Shown: piece after piece, positions 1 through 11,200 of the stretch
Position numbering within the stretch: position 1 is the stretch's first letter
How the letters are laid out: every line of letters starts with the position of its first letter
Assembly: GCA_002633005.1 (NCBI GenBank)
Contig: NMRA01000086.1
Location: 283,034 to 347,033, forward strand
From: Phoronis australis
Lineage: Eukaryota > Phoronida > Phoronidae
Length of the DNA: 64,000 nucleotides
Reading direction: 5' to 3'
The notes under the pieces: model-generated
Databases searched by the model: none
What the model was told of the DNA's origin: nothing
Seen by the model: the letters and a program-made list of their open reading frames with translations, nothing else
Program-made: the position numbers and the translations under genes

Positions 1-560
1 TGCATCGAACTGAAGAGTTACTGTGGGAAAATATGCGCTAATCTGACACATTTCTCAGGACTACTAGGCAGACTACACAGTACACACATGTGCTGTCTCA
101 GTGAGAGAAGATTAACTTGTTAGAAGGCGATGTGAGATAGTGGTTTACTACTCACCAGAGTGAACTGTTCTGAGTTAGTTCCTGTCATACTTTGCAACAT
201 ATGCAAGTAACATTTTTTCCATCGTTCAGACTGCAACAAAAGACATCAAAATTTGTATCAAAGCCGTCAACTTGACATTGCACAACATCCAACTAGCGAA
301 ACGACTGCAGAATCAAAAGAAAAGATCACTACTAGTTTGTATTATTAGACGAGTCATTTTCAGATTTCACTGAGCAAAGGTAACAATCTACCTCGTGGAT
401 GGACCTGTTTTAAGAAATCAATGGCTACAATTACCTGAGGGCGCGTGAAGTCATTGTCGCTGATGATTAGTTCTGGCCAAATGTCATGCACAATTGGTAA
501 CAGCTCGTCAGGCTTGAGAATGGGAAATAAGTAGTCTAGTGTTGTCTGTTGTTGACTCAT
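1..560 (-). CDS. NUF2: Nuf2-like kinetochore protein, N-terminal exons (partial, runs off left edge)
   Basis: Two minus-strand coding exons are visible. Exon 1 (560-435, 42 codons) starts MSQQQTTLDY and ends at a good donor (CAG|gtaatt). Exon 2 (230-156, 25 codons) lies between a polypyrimidine tract with acceptor ttgttgcag and a gtgagt donor. Both are phase 0, so the frame stays open. Exon 1 carries the FPILKPDEL-type opening and exon 2 continues with a segment resembling the conserved start of the Nuf2 calponin-homology domain (helix with WKKCYLHML, then a Gly and SEQF). In known biology Nuf2 pairs with Ndc80 in the kinetochore complex that holds spindle microtubules. A possible third exon starts at base 9 but only three codons are in the window. 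The assignment rests on about 67 residues and on remembered family pattern, so it is probable rather than certain. The rest of the gene lies to the left. Confidence 0.62.
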
Positions 561-1035
561 CCTTCCCGCTAGAAAGTATTTAGAACAGAACAAATAATTG
601 ATTTGGGTCCATTTCAATAGATAGCTGTAAGTCCAACTCTTATATTAGTAATTGATTGGCATCTCAACAATTAAGTTTTTCACATTATGTCACGCCATCA
701 AATAGGCTGAGGAAAATCTCACTATTTTTGAACAAGTCTGCTAGCATTGCTATGAATGCCCCACAGTTCCTCAAAACATTGCCCAATGGTATGGTAGGCT
801 GAGATTGATAAAACCTATATTTTATGATACTTATTTTGGCCGCCATACTTTATCCTAAATTGGTGGGATTTTAACATCGAGTGGACAACAGAGGCTATGA
901 TTCACCAAAAACACGTCTACAACATTCCCCTTTCCTACGGAAGGTGAACACCAGATTGTCTCACATACAGCCGGTAATCAACTTCCGTTGGCTATCACAA
1001 CACAGGTAAACACTAGACAGTAAAGTTATTAGCAT
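561..1035. other. Short intergenic stretch upstream of the Nuf2-like gene
   Basis: No coding exon, RNA gene or clear repeat was recognised. It must hold the promoter and 5' UTR of the minus-strand Nuf2-like gene, but no TATA box or other decisive element stands out. Confidence 0.4.
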
Positions 1036-1766
1036 TGGTACAAAGCTGTATACTAAATATACAGCTTTGCACCGATGTGGTTAAAAAATTGGTAAGATAA
1101 AATCTGACACAAAATTAGAGTCATTAAAAACTACAGTCTTCCTTGAGTAAACAAAATTATTTAACAGTGTTGGAAAAAATGGCGTTTTACCGTTATTCTG
1201 CTGCTTAAGTTGTGGAGCAATTTTTAGAGACGGCTTTCGGCGCCATGAAATATTGTGTCACCTATTGGCCACTTTCTTTATTCGCCGGTTCTTCAATCAA
1301 CTGTCGTTCTTTCATGAGCTTGCGTACACATCACAACAAATTATTGGAACTAGTTTCGCTTCAGTTTTTAGAATTTCAATACCGAAAAACCGAATTTCAG
1401 AACAAATTTTGCTTCTCCGAAGTTGTCGCGAAAATTTAGAAAATGGCGCGTGAAACGAGCGTACTGTTTTCAAAACGACGACATACTTTTCATTGTTAGA
1501 AAAGGCAGAGAGTTACGCAACAAAATGATGTTTATTGCATTGTTTTTCACTTAAACGGCTGTAACAGGCAAGGTGAGTGTCAGTTGATTGCCAGATTTTG
1601 CATGCACCCCGTCCAGTCTTTAGCTTTACATTTTGATACAAATTTCACGGCGAGGTGACGAGCAGAACTACCCTGGCTGTGAGCAATTTCGAGGTCTACG
1701 GAAGAAATACACACAGTGGTACCTAGCTGTATTTTGACAATAGTCTTAATACAGCTAGCTGGCTGG
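1036..1766 (+). repeat. Dispersed repeat family A, copy 1 (about 0.73 kb)
   Basis: This block is closely related over its whole length to 19380-20116 and over its first 130 bases to 40036-40165. It opens with a short palindrome (caaagctgtata / tatacagctttg around 1040-1069). It continues through shared landmarks such as aaaatctgacacaaaatta, ggcgccatgaaatattgtg and tacagctagctggctgg. Small ORFs inside it differ between copies and look non-coding. No transposase was seen, so it is probably a non-autonomous DNA element or the remnant of one. Confidence 0.75.
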
Positions 1767-1974
1767 TTAATGTTCACCTAGTTTTGCGTCAAGGTTAGGT
1801 GGCCACGGGCAAGGTTGTTTCTCATACAGGTGCTCGACTTCCAGAAAAAACGATAAGCATGGTAACCATTTGGCTAAGCCGCTAAGCTGCTAATAGGCTG
1901 CTAAGTAGCACCATCGTCTCAACTGGGCTGCTAGGCAACAAGTAGCCCCTCGGTTGGCCTGCGGCATTCAGGGC

Positions 1975-2250
1975 GATGCAATTGCCAAGAGTGGGCTGCA
2001 GGCAGTTGCCTGTTACTAATGTATTGTTAGCGATAGCTGATTGTGTGGTTAGCGAGCGGGTAACCTAACAAAGGTTCATTCACCGGAAGCACGTTCATCA
2101 TAGTGGTATGAAAGTGCTTCCGTTGAATCATATACGAGCCTCTGTTAGCCACTCGCTAACAGGCAATTGCCTATTAGCAGTATTAGCTGAATGGTTAGCA
2201 CACTCGCCGGTTAAATCGGGGTCGCTGGTTCGATTCCCGAGGTCGGGCAA
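1975..2250. repeat. tRNA-derived SINE-like copies arranged head to head
   Basis: The plus-strand copy (about 2113-2250) contains a pol III A-box-like stretch (tagctgaatggttagca) and a good B box (ggttcgattcc). The same unit recurs at 20680-20803 and, inverted, at 40391-40517. Just upstream, about 1980-2092 resembles the 5' part of the same unit in opposite orientation. The two meet as an inverted repeat (attcaccggaagcac at 2078-2092 against gtgcttccgttgaat at 2114-2128). A tRNA pseudogene is an alternative, but the shared non-tRNA 5' part in all copies favours a SINE. Confidence 0.6.
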
Positions 2251-2689
2251 TCTCGGATATTACGACAATAGAGGCATTACATTGTTTGTGGGCGTTGCAG
2301 ACAGCTAAGGGCTATGTGTTGCCTACAACAAGTCACCACTCTAAGCCTTAAGTAGGCCTTCCACTCATTCAAGTCAATGCCAATGGCAATGCCATTGGCA
2401 ATGGGTGCCGAGCCCGAGGTAGGCTACTGACCGTGTATTTTTGCACATGACATAGAAATATAAAAAATACACCCGAGTCCGAAATGTTACATACTTTCGG
2501 AGTATTGAATCTTCAGAGTAGTGGGTTGCTCCCCTCAAATTCACTAGTTAGGACTCACGGAATTTACTTACAGTGACAAGACGAAGACCAGATTCGGAAA
2601 ACGTTTAGATTTGACTTAGCGGGCTTCTGTTAATTTTATATTTGGTACATACGGGAAACTGTCATACGGACGAATCACAGGACAGCAAA

Positions 2690-2836
2690 AGACAAGGTCA
2701 AGGACAAATGACGTTGTAGAGTTCAGTAACCCTAGGACCTTGCTAGGTATGAAAATTTCGCGAGATTACGTGAGATATTGCCGTGTATTTCAAAGGAAAA
2801 CACGTGATTAAGTGAGGTGCGTAGATCCTAGCGTTA
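2690..2836 (+). repeat. Dispersed repeat family B, copy 1
   Basis: The reverse complement of this stretch aligns by eye with 12865-13000. Shared landmarks are cgctaggacctacg, tttgaaatacacg, tctcgcgaa and taaggttactga or a close variant. No ORF is conserved, so it is an old dispersed repeat of unknown class. Confidence 0.5.
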
Positions 2837-3796
2837 CTCAACTCAACCATGGAGTTCTATTAGAGATTGGGGACCGAACGGGGCGGGTCTCCTCAACACT
2901 TCTACGTATATAAAAAGGCGATTCTTAGCAATGACCTATATACATAGCTATATGTATCTCATTGATTCTTAGTACCATTAAACATTACCTAGAGTTTTAT
3001 TAGAGTAGGCCTATAGCACGAAAGCCGAAATGATATTAGATAGGGGCGGGATCCAGGATTTTTTTTCACCACACGGCCACATTTAATTAGCGAGCGATAA
3101 TCGCATGGTCGGCGTACTTATGGGAAATCTCGACAATACCCACACCAGGAGATCCAACGAAATTTCAACGATTTTATTACTTAATACCAATAAGGACGGT
3201 GGTCTTAGTAAACTAAACTGACATGGCTACATGAGCTAATACCTTTAATTATTCCCACTTCCTGTCCCCCGTTCATTTTCTCTCGATCCTCGAAAGCTAG
3301 TGTTTTTTAGATATATATTTACCGTGTTTTAACTGCTTCTACATTGTCTAATTTTATCCGGTCTCGACATTCGTCATTTTAACTTGAATGAATTATAGCA
3401 ATCTTGTCACCATCCCTTCAAAATATTCCGAATCCACATTAACTACTTCGTGTTTGAAGTTTCAGCTGGCAAAGACGGACAGGCCTGAAGACTATCAAGA
3501 CGTGGGCGTAATACACATATCTACGAAACGCAACTCGGGATTAAGTGATTGTAAACAGTAGATAAATCTAGTACTGGGGATGAAAAGTGACACGAAATGA
3601 TAGTTCAGGAGCGCCATAACTGTTCATTAAGAACTCGAATGCCTGGTACAACTCTTGTTATAGCGCGACGATTCAGTTTGTGCACAGTATTGCTGTACTA
3701 GCCAACGGTCCCGCTTTTAGGGGCAGGTCTATCCCTCTTCTGGTCCAATCCCGCCACACCATCAACATGTTCCGCTTAATTTTGACACACGGCGAA

Positions 3797-4095
3797 ATTG
3801 ATTTAGTAGCAGATATTATGATTCTTCTCACGATGTAGCTCTATCTGCTCGGCTTCTGTTCTTCTAATTAAAACGCAAATAAACGAGCGTTTTGGGGTGT
3901 TGCAGCACCCATATTTTACCATTCGACCAAGTAACACAAAAATACGCTGTTTGACCGTTGTACGATTTTCGGGTGTTGCGGCGAACATTTCAACCTTTCG
4001 TTTTGGGATTAACCAAGCCGTTCCGCTTCATAACCGGATGTTATGCCTTTTCAATCTAGGTATCCTGTTTTTTCGTTTTCGAATGTTGGCAATTA
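3797..4095 (-). repeat. Dispersed repeat family C, copy 1
   Basis: Read on the minus strand this begins ttgccaacattcgaaaac and follows 17015-17330 on the plus strand, with shared stretches around the catccgg, gaaatgtt and caacac segments. The overlapping short ORFs are not conserved between the two copies. It is an old interspersed repeat. Confidence 0.5.
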
Positions 4096-5266
4096 CTTAA
4101 ATAGAGGCTTCTTTTTAGAGAACGTATCATATGCACAATGTGATATCCGTCACAGACTTCCATCTGTTTCACTCAGTAAGTGATTGGTCACAGTAGGTGA
4201 AATTAACCTTTAAGGAATAAAATGTGACACGAAAGAAAAGTTCAGCAACGCCAGACATTAAATTGGCACACAGTACGGCATACTAGGCCTTGCGCTGAGG
4301 GTCTGGAAATATAACAATATAGCCAGAATATAACCTGCGCGATATTTCCAAAATTAGAGTGTTGTCTTCATGTCTAAAAGACGCATTTAACTTTTGGATG
4401 TCATTTTCGATTAACACCTTTCTGATAGCTAGCCCATCTAGAACTTGTGTCTTTCAATTGTTAGCGAAAATTTTGATGCGCAAAACAGTAGAATTGCACA
4501 GTTGTAAAGATCTAAGACAGTCTTGATGATTTGTGGGATTTCGCAAGATTTCAAATGCGCTTAATATCAATAATTTTTTAATATACTAATAACAGTTTTG
4601 TGAAAAAGATCTCAAGTTGGCTTTAACTTGTTGTGGAATGCTAGGATATTAAGCTGTCTTTTAATTCCTCAGCACTTACCACTGTTTGTTGTATGTTTCT
4701 AACTCCTACGTCGTGATTTCCAACTCCACTTATTTTAAAATGCATTTTACAATATTCAAGAGAAAGACTGAAAACAGTGGGTTGCTGAGATTTCATGTAC
4801 TAATAAACACAGAAAAATCAGAACTCCCAACATTTTATAACAGAATTATTTATTAAAATGTGATTGAACACGCACCCGGGGTCTAATTTCCGTACTCGAA
4901 ATCGAATTTGATTTTTTGACGTTTTCTGTTCTACTTTTGTGCGAACTCAAGATAAGTGTGTATTACTCTGTGCTCGAGAACGGTGTGGCTTGCGGGAATG
5001 ACTGTCTAATCTTAGCCTGCCCTAGATGACCCAAGGATTAACGAGTCTGAACTGAAATTTATAGCTCGACTCTATGGGCCATCAAGCGTAAACTAGACAT
5101 TCATGAGCATAAACAATAGCATACTCGAGCTCAGAAAAATAGACACTGATCTTGAGTTCGTATAAGTGAAAATATTTTGTCAAAAACAATTTCGAGAACA
5201 AAATTTAGACGCCTTACTACAAATTGACGCCATTCCAAAATGACAAAAAATTACGTCAAACAGTGG

Positions 5267-8200
5267 TCAAGATTCTTTGATGTGTTCCTTTCCATTGCAT
5301 GAGCGTTCTTCATTATGCTTTGTCCCATTTCGCATCTCTTTCTTGGCGTAGGCGTGTATGAAAAAGTTGGCAAACAAAACGATGTATGTTGCCAGCTGAG
5401 CTATGACTAGCCACGCCGCCCATCGGGGATAATCACATGCCGAATACAAACTGTAGATAGCGTGGATAAGTAGGATGAAGAACTGAATCTGAAAAGAAAT
5501 AACAGTGTGTGAATGCAACTCAAAGAGACATTACCGGTTTTGAGATTAATGTTGGATGGGATAGATTTCTGGAAGCTATTAACTTTGCCGACAATTGTGA
5601 AACAACGAAACTCCTTCTGTTTTTGTGATTTGATATCAAATCGCCCATTCTTGTTGTAGTTGACTGCCAGACACTCTAGTTAAGGCCGCATTTCACTCCG
5701 AATTCGTGCCATTTTCGAATTTGGAATTTCAGAGTCGTCCAACCCTAGGTTCTGATGACTTTTCTCGAGTTGCTGGTGGTTTTGATGTTCTTTTTGACAA
5801 CGTAGATATAATTATATCGCGGTAAGGAATATTATGAGAGTAAAAGACCTAGTTCGGTTTTTGTCATCTAAACAGGATGAAATGCAGTTTTAAATGCGCC
5901 TAAAATTCTCTGGCTTTTTTCAAATTGGACTTAGGTCCCCCAGCAGAGCGTTAAATTGCCACCGCGGGGGTTTAAGGTTCAATTCTACGCTGAGCCTGAT
6001 TTCAGACAAGATAGTGTCTCTTTAAAAGCTACTTCGGATGATCAGAGGCTGACGTAAGCCAAAGGTTTCCACGTTTTCAATTTAGTCACAGCAATGCTGA
6101 AGTTTTACTCTTGCGTTATCAATAAAAAACTGGAAAAAATAAAAAATACCGATGCTGTTTTCTCAATGTTTACATTTAATCTGAGCTGGTGATAATGGAA
6201 GGTCGAAATCCAATTTTCGCTGCTCGCCACAGAGATATTGCTTAGTCTCAGCATATCAACTTGAATCAATTAGTGTGATACAACGTGCCTGCATTTTAAG
6301 AACCAATTTGATGCCCGTTATGTAGTAGGGGAAACTGGTTCTCAAAATTCGGGCACGTTACATCAGACCATTACCCAATTGCAAACAACAGATCAATTTC
6401 GATCTGCAATAACCTCACAATTCTGGCCACGCATCACTTGACAATACTGTAGCCATGGCCACGCATCACTTGACAATACTGTAGCCATGGCCACGCATCA
6501 CTTGACAATACTGTAGCCATGGCCACGCATCACTTGACAATACTGTAGCCGTGGCCACGAATCACTTGACAATACTGTAGCCATGGCCACGCATCACTTG
6601 ACAATACTGTAGCCATGGCCACGAATCACTTGACAATACTGTACTTACAAGTTGTAACTTGGTAAGATGACGCTTCCACCATAGATATCTCCGGAAAGAA
6701 GGGAAGATACTCAGACCGTAGTACAAATACATGATGGTGTGTACAAGGCTGTTCAATAGAGCACCCAGAACCGCTGGTGATGGAAAAGTAAGGCAGTATG
6801 AGTCCAATCAGTAGATATAGTTAGCAGGACAAATAGTTCTGACGTTGGCTGCACCTACTATATGAATTCAATAAATGCAGCTTTAATATACATGCATGCA
6901 TTCTTTTACGGGTGTTATTTTCCGTTCTTTTGAATTTTGCCAAGTAAGCCTGTCTTATTACTAATAAGCAAGTGCGTTTATAGTATACATAAATACACAC
7001 TACTTAGGCATGCTGACGTAAGATATGCCACGCAGATTATCAAATCAATACCACAGAGGGGGCTCATTTAGGCCCATGCCGATTTTTCATCCGTAATAAA
7101 GTGTTTTTTTAGAAAAAATTTCGGCAAATAGGAGCATGTGCCTAAACTTCCCTTGCATATGTGTAGGGATCCGTACGAGAAACTCGTGAAAACACAAACT
7201 ATGGAAGTATAAAGGCATGGAACACGAAAATACCTTTTAAACAGATCGTGACAAATCTACTTCATAGGGACGCTCACGTAAGAGTTATTCACTTTGAATA
7301 TTGCAAGAATTTGTGGAGAAAATTTTCAGATTCACTATTTTTGAAACAAAGACGAAATAAAAACTCTTTCATACCCATACAGTTTTCAAATTCTTCGCCC
7401 CCTAATAATATATAAATTACATGCTTTGCCGTGTGGGAGAAAATCGATGAAGTGACGAGCAGTTGACGGATGTTTTTAAATTTGAAACCACATAAAAATG
7501 CTATGACATCAACAGAAATTGAAAATCTTTACGAAAAAACCGTAAAAATATCTGCTGAAGAGTTTGATTGCTGTTGTAGTGGCGGAGAACCACAACGAAT
7601 TATACAATTTATTTTGTTTTTCCAAGTTCTATGCCACTTTAAATTTTTTCTTTGCGATATTGCTCATGCTGCTTCGTACATAGACACATATACCTATTCC
7701 TGGAAATACATGCAACTTTGCATATAGGCGCATAGACCTAAATAATCAGATAACGAAAAAATATTCCAATTAAATGTAAAATGCTATTTACTAGAATTGA
7801 AACGTTGCAATTCTTAAAAAGTGTGATAATTGAACATCGATGATAAAAAGGTCAGACTTTTTGCTAGTATACTCACGTTGTCCACCTGGAGTAAAAGCTA
7901 CAATACACCACATGGCGTTGAGCATGCTCACGTGATGGAAAACGTGAAGAAACGTGACTTGTTGGTCCTTCTTTCGTAATATCATGAATACTGTATCGAA
8001 GAAATCCACGGCTTTTGAAATAAAATAGACCCACATTACGTTTGCTATCTGAAATGAAACGTGTACGCGTACTGCTTTGAAAGACGATCAAATGGTAATT
8101 CCTTTTTGGACTTCAAACATACAGTTAGATGTATTGTTCATGTCGAGTTCTGAGATCACCTGCTGACCTTCATGCATTTTCGTTTTGACTGTAAAAATTT

Positions 8201-11200
8201 CGAAGAACAATTATCCCTAAAAGGCTATTTTGACCAACTACTCGCGACTCTCATCAGTTTCAATTAGGTGTCATAAAATGCTGTGCATTATTTAACAAGT
8301 ATCGTACAGCGAAATTATCCTTTCACACAAATTAAAGGCGAAGACAACCTTTTTCATGTCATTTTGAGCTAAAATAAGGTTGGTTGGTTATCCTAGACAT
8401 ATTTTCCACATAATTACATCTTTTCGTAATTTTGTTAATTACTCGCCCGCTACTCCGGAAGTGACGTTTTAGGAGGCAAGCATTTCGCGCCAATTTCTTT
8501 TCATATAGTCTGACTGTGAGAGCTGCCGACTCAGTCATTGTTCCGTCGTCGTTTGCTTTCATTTACTATTCAGTCAACATGCCACACTGTTGCTGCGTAC
8601 CGGGATGTACTAATTATCGTCTGACGCGCGCTTTGGGAGTACCTTTGCATCGCTTTCCGATGGATGACACACTACGCCGTACTTGGCTCGTTCGTGTGAA
8701 GAGCGCAGCGTTACCCGTCCACGCAACGTACAAAGCAGTCGAGAATTACTGTGTGTGTGGCAAACACTTTCTGCCGTCCGATTACGAAAGGGGTTTGTAC
8801 GCTGAACTGATGAAGGTCCCTGCGAAACAACGCCTGAAGCAGGATGCCATTCCGTCCGTGTTGATTCCCGGCAGTGCCCCGTCGCCACCCCCGAGATGTG
8901 CGTTTTTGAAGCGAGAAGCCTCGCGAGCTGTGGCCAGTACAGTGACTGGAGCCAGTGGAGGCACTTCATTTACTGTCACCCGTGCCTCCGAACGTACCCC
9001 AGAGCGTGCCATTCCTGGAACCAGTAGTGATTCGCCCTGTGCTGTTTTCTCCAGCCCAGAGCCTCTAAGCAGCCCTGCAGCGATATTGAGTAGTGGGAGT
9101 GATTACAGGCCCAGTTCGACACCCAGTGAAGAGGACAGTTCGTCGTCCAGTGAACAGATCGGTGAGCCAAACTTTGATAAGTTTATTGTGGACTTGTCTA
9201 AAGTGTTGGAGCTATTTAGAAGGTGCCAGGTGTGTGGCGAGGGAGTCACACGACACAATGTAAGCAGTTTGGGTGCTCAGGTCACCATCCAGTGGGAGTG
9301 TGTCACGGGACACTCTGGCAAGTGGGACAGTTGTTCCTCTGTCCGTGGTATGCCGGAGGTCCACTTAACCATGTCCAGTGGTGTGCTCTTCACTGGAAAC
9401 ACGTTTCAGTCGGTGAAGACAATGATGGACTTTGGAAAAGTCAAGTTTTTTTTCGAAAACAACATTCAACAACATTCAGAATTCCTATTTAATACCAGTT
9501 GTCAATGACGCATACATGTCACAACATCTCGAGTTGGTGGCGGAATTCATGGAGAAGGAGAACTTGTCTGACTCACCAGGGCGGTCCGCCAAGTATACCA
9601 CATACACTCTAATGGAGGAAGAGACCAAAAAGATAATTGATGTGGAACTCGGAACAGCACAAGCATTCAATTGAGGTAGGCATAACAACGCACACAGTGC
9701 ATTTGCACCAAGATGTGTCACCACGTCTGTCTTCAGTAGCCGCCTCGTTTCTCTCAACAGCTGCCTGTGCCTGTGTGTACTCTGCCTCGTTGTACTCGGG
9801 CTCAAACATGTACCCACCCACTGAATGTCCGTGAAAAAATTCTTCGTCACCACTGCTGTGAACAAGGTCTCCGTCACTCACACTACTGTTACTGTGATAC
9901 GGGTCACCGAGTCCAGCAATTTTCAGCTTACAACACTCTAAACAATCCCTAAATCCAATGTAGTTGAGTTCTCTAGTAACCTATGTTGCCGCAGAATACT
10001 CGCCGATATGGAAAGTGGTGGCGACAAGTGTTGAAAAACAGCACAAAACAAAAGTAGAACAGAACAGATTAGCACGGTAAACTCAACGTAAAACCAATTG
10101 TCGGGAAACGCTTGCCTCCTAAAACGTCACTTCCGGAGTAGCGGACGAGTAATTCAAAGTTACGAAAAGCTGTAATTAAGTGGAAATTATGTCTAGGATA
10201 ACCAACCAACCTTATTTTAGCTCAAATTGACATGAAAAAAGGTTGCCTTCGCCTTTAAGGTACGACCACCGAGTTCTAAAGTACTACCGGTACATAAGTT
10301 TGTCACGTGGTCGCCTTTTAGGTTACAGCAGGTTCAGTATAACGTCATATTGACGTTTTGGAACCACACAACTCAGCTGTAGTTTATTTTCAGTGAGATG
10401 GTGGCGAAACAACATCGCATAAATAAACACCTTTTCAAAATATAAACAATTACTCTAATGGGTTAATTATAGTGTAGCTTCACTTACTGAAGTCATTTGA
10501 ATATCTTACATTCACTAGAATGACAAACAATGAATAGCTTGCAAGTAGAACGTGGTCAATATTTACCCGTAGTTCGCTTGAAGATTTCCGTGTCGTGTCG
10601 TTGTAGGGGTCACAGACAAAGTTGTAACCAGCCTGTCGACTGCCAAAGAAAAACTGAAATTGAAATCGAAATTATTACGTAATGGGGTATTACCTACTTT
10701 GCTTCTCGAAACAAACTTTGAGTTCAAGAACAATCACTAAAATGCTTGAAAAGCAACGTCCCCAAGCGTCTGATGGTTTTGCGTATTCACGCCCATAATT
10801 CTGAGCATTAGGACAGCGGGTCCACAATTGTACACTGTTATGTGTCGTATTTATCACTATGTTGCTGCCAACTTAGTTTGAATTCATCATTCCACGGATG
10901 GTAACGTTTTATCATTACACTTTGTAAGTTGAATTGCTGATACCAGAACAAACTACCAACTTGATGGAGCGCATATTATTTTGTTGTTCGTGAAGCTCCG
11001 AAATTTCACGAGTAAAGTGTATGCCGAGACATAGATAGATAGAGAATTTAAAGTGCAAAAACCAACACTTTTTTGACGTGTGACTACATTGTCAGCACCA
11101 TTATTATAACCGTGAATTCCATTTCACAGAAAATAAAAGAAAAACGCCACTTTAATTGAAAGTTCCTTAGCTCCACGGACATAGGTTAGGCGTATGAACT

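Larger units (their letters stand above)
8336..10254. mobile_element. Kolobok-like DNA transposon, internally deleted, with TTAA target duplication
   Basis: The element is 1919 bp. It is flanked by TTAA at 8332-8335 and 10255-10258 and bounded by terminal inverted repeats of about 150 bp (8336-8486 and 10103-10254). Both ends begin AGGCGAAG, and the arms match at roughly nine bases in ten. TTAA target duplications with a THAP-domain protein are the hallmarks of the Kolobok superfamily. It carries a THAP ORF on the plus strand and a P2X7-C-terminal-like ORF on the minus strand, meeting tail to tail near 9650. The catalytic part of the transposase is missing. It sits in an intron of the elongase gene (between exons 10653-10567 and 8048-7877), opposite to the host gene's THAP-free coding strand, and does not touch the exons. 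Confidence 0.85.

Noticed and set aside
2180-2250. Functional tRNA gene
   Set aside because: The A and B boxes are present, but the arms pair poorly, and the same sequence recurs with a non-tRNA 5' part as a dispersed repeat.
9223-9492. Short plus-strand ORFs overlapping the THAP reading frame
   Set aside because: Shadow frames of the transposase.
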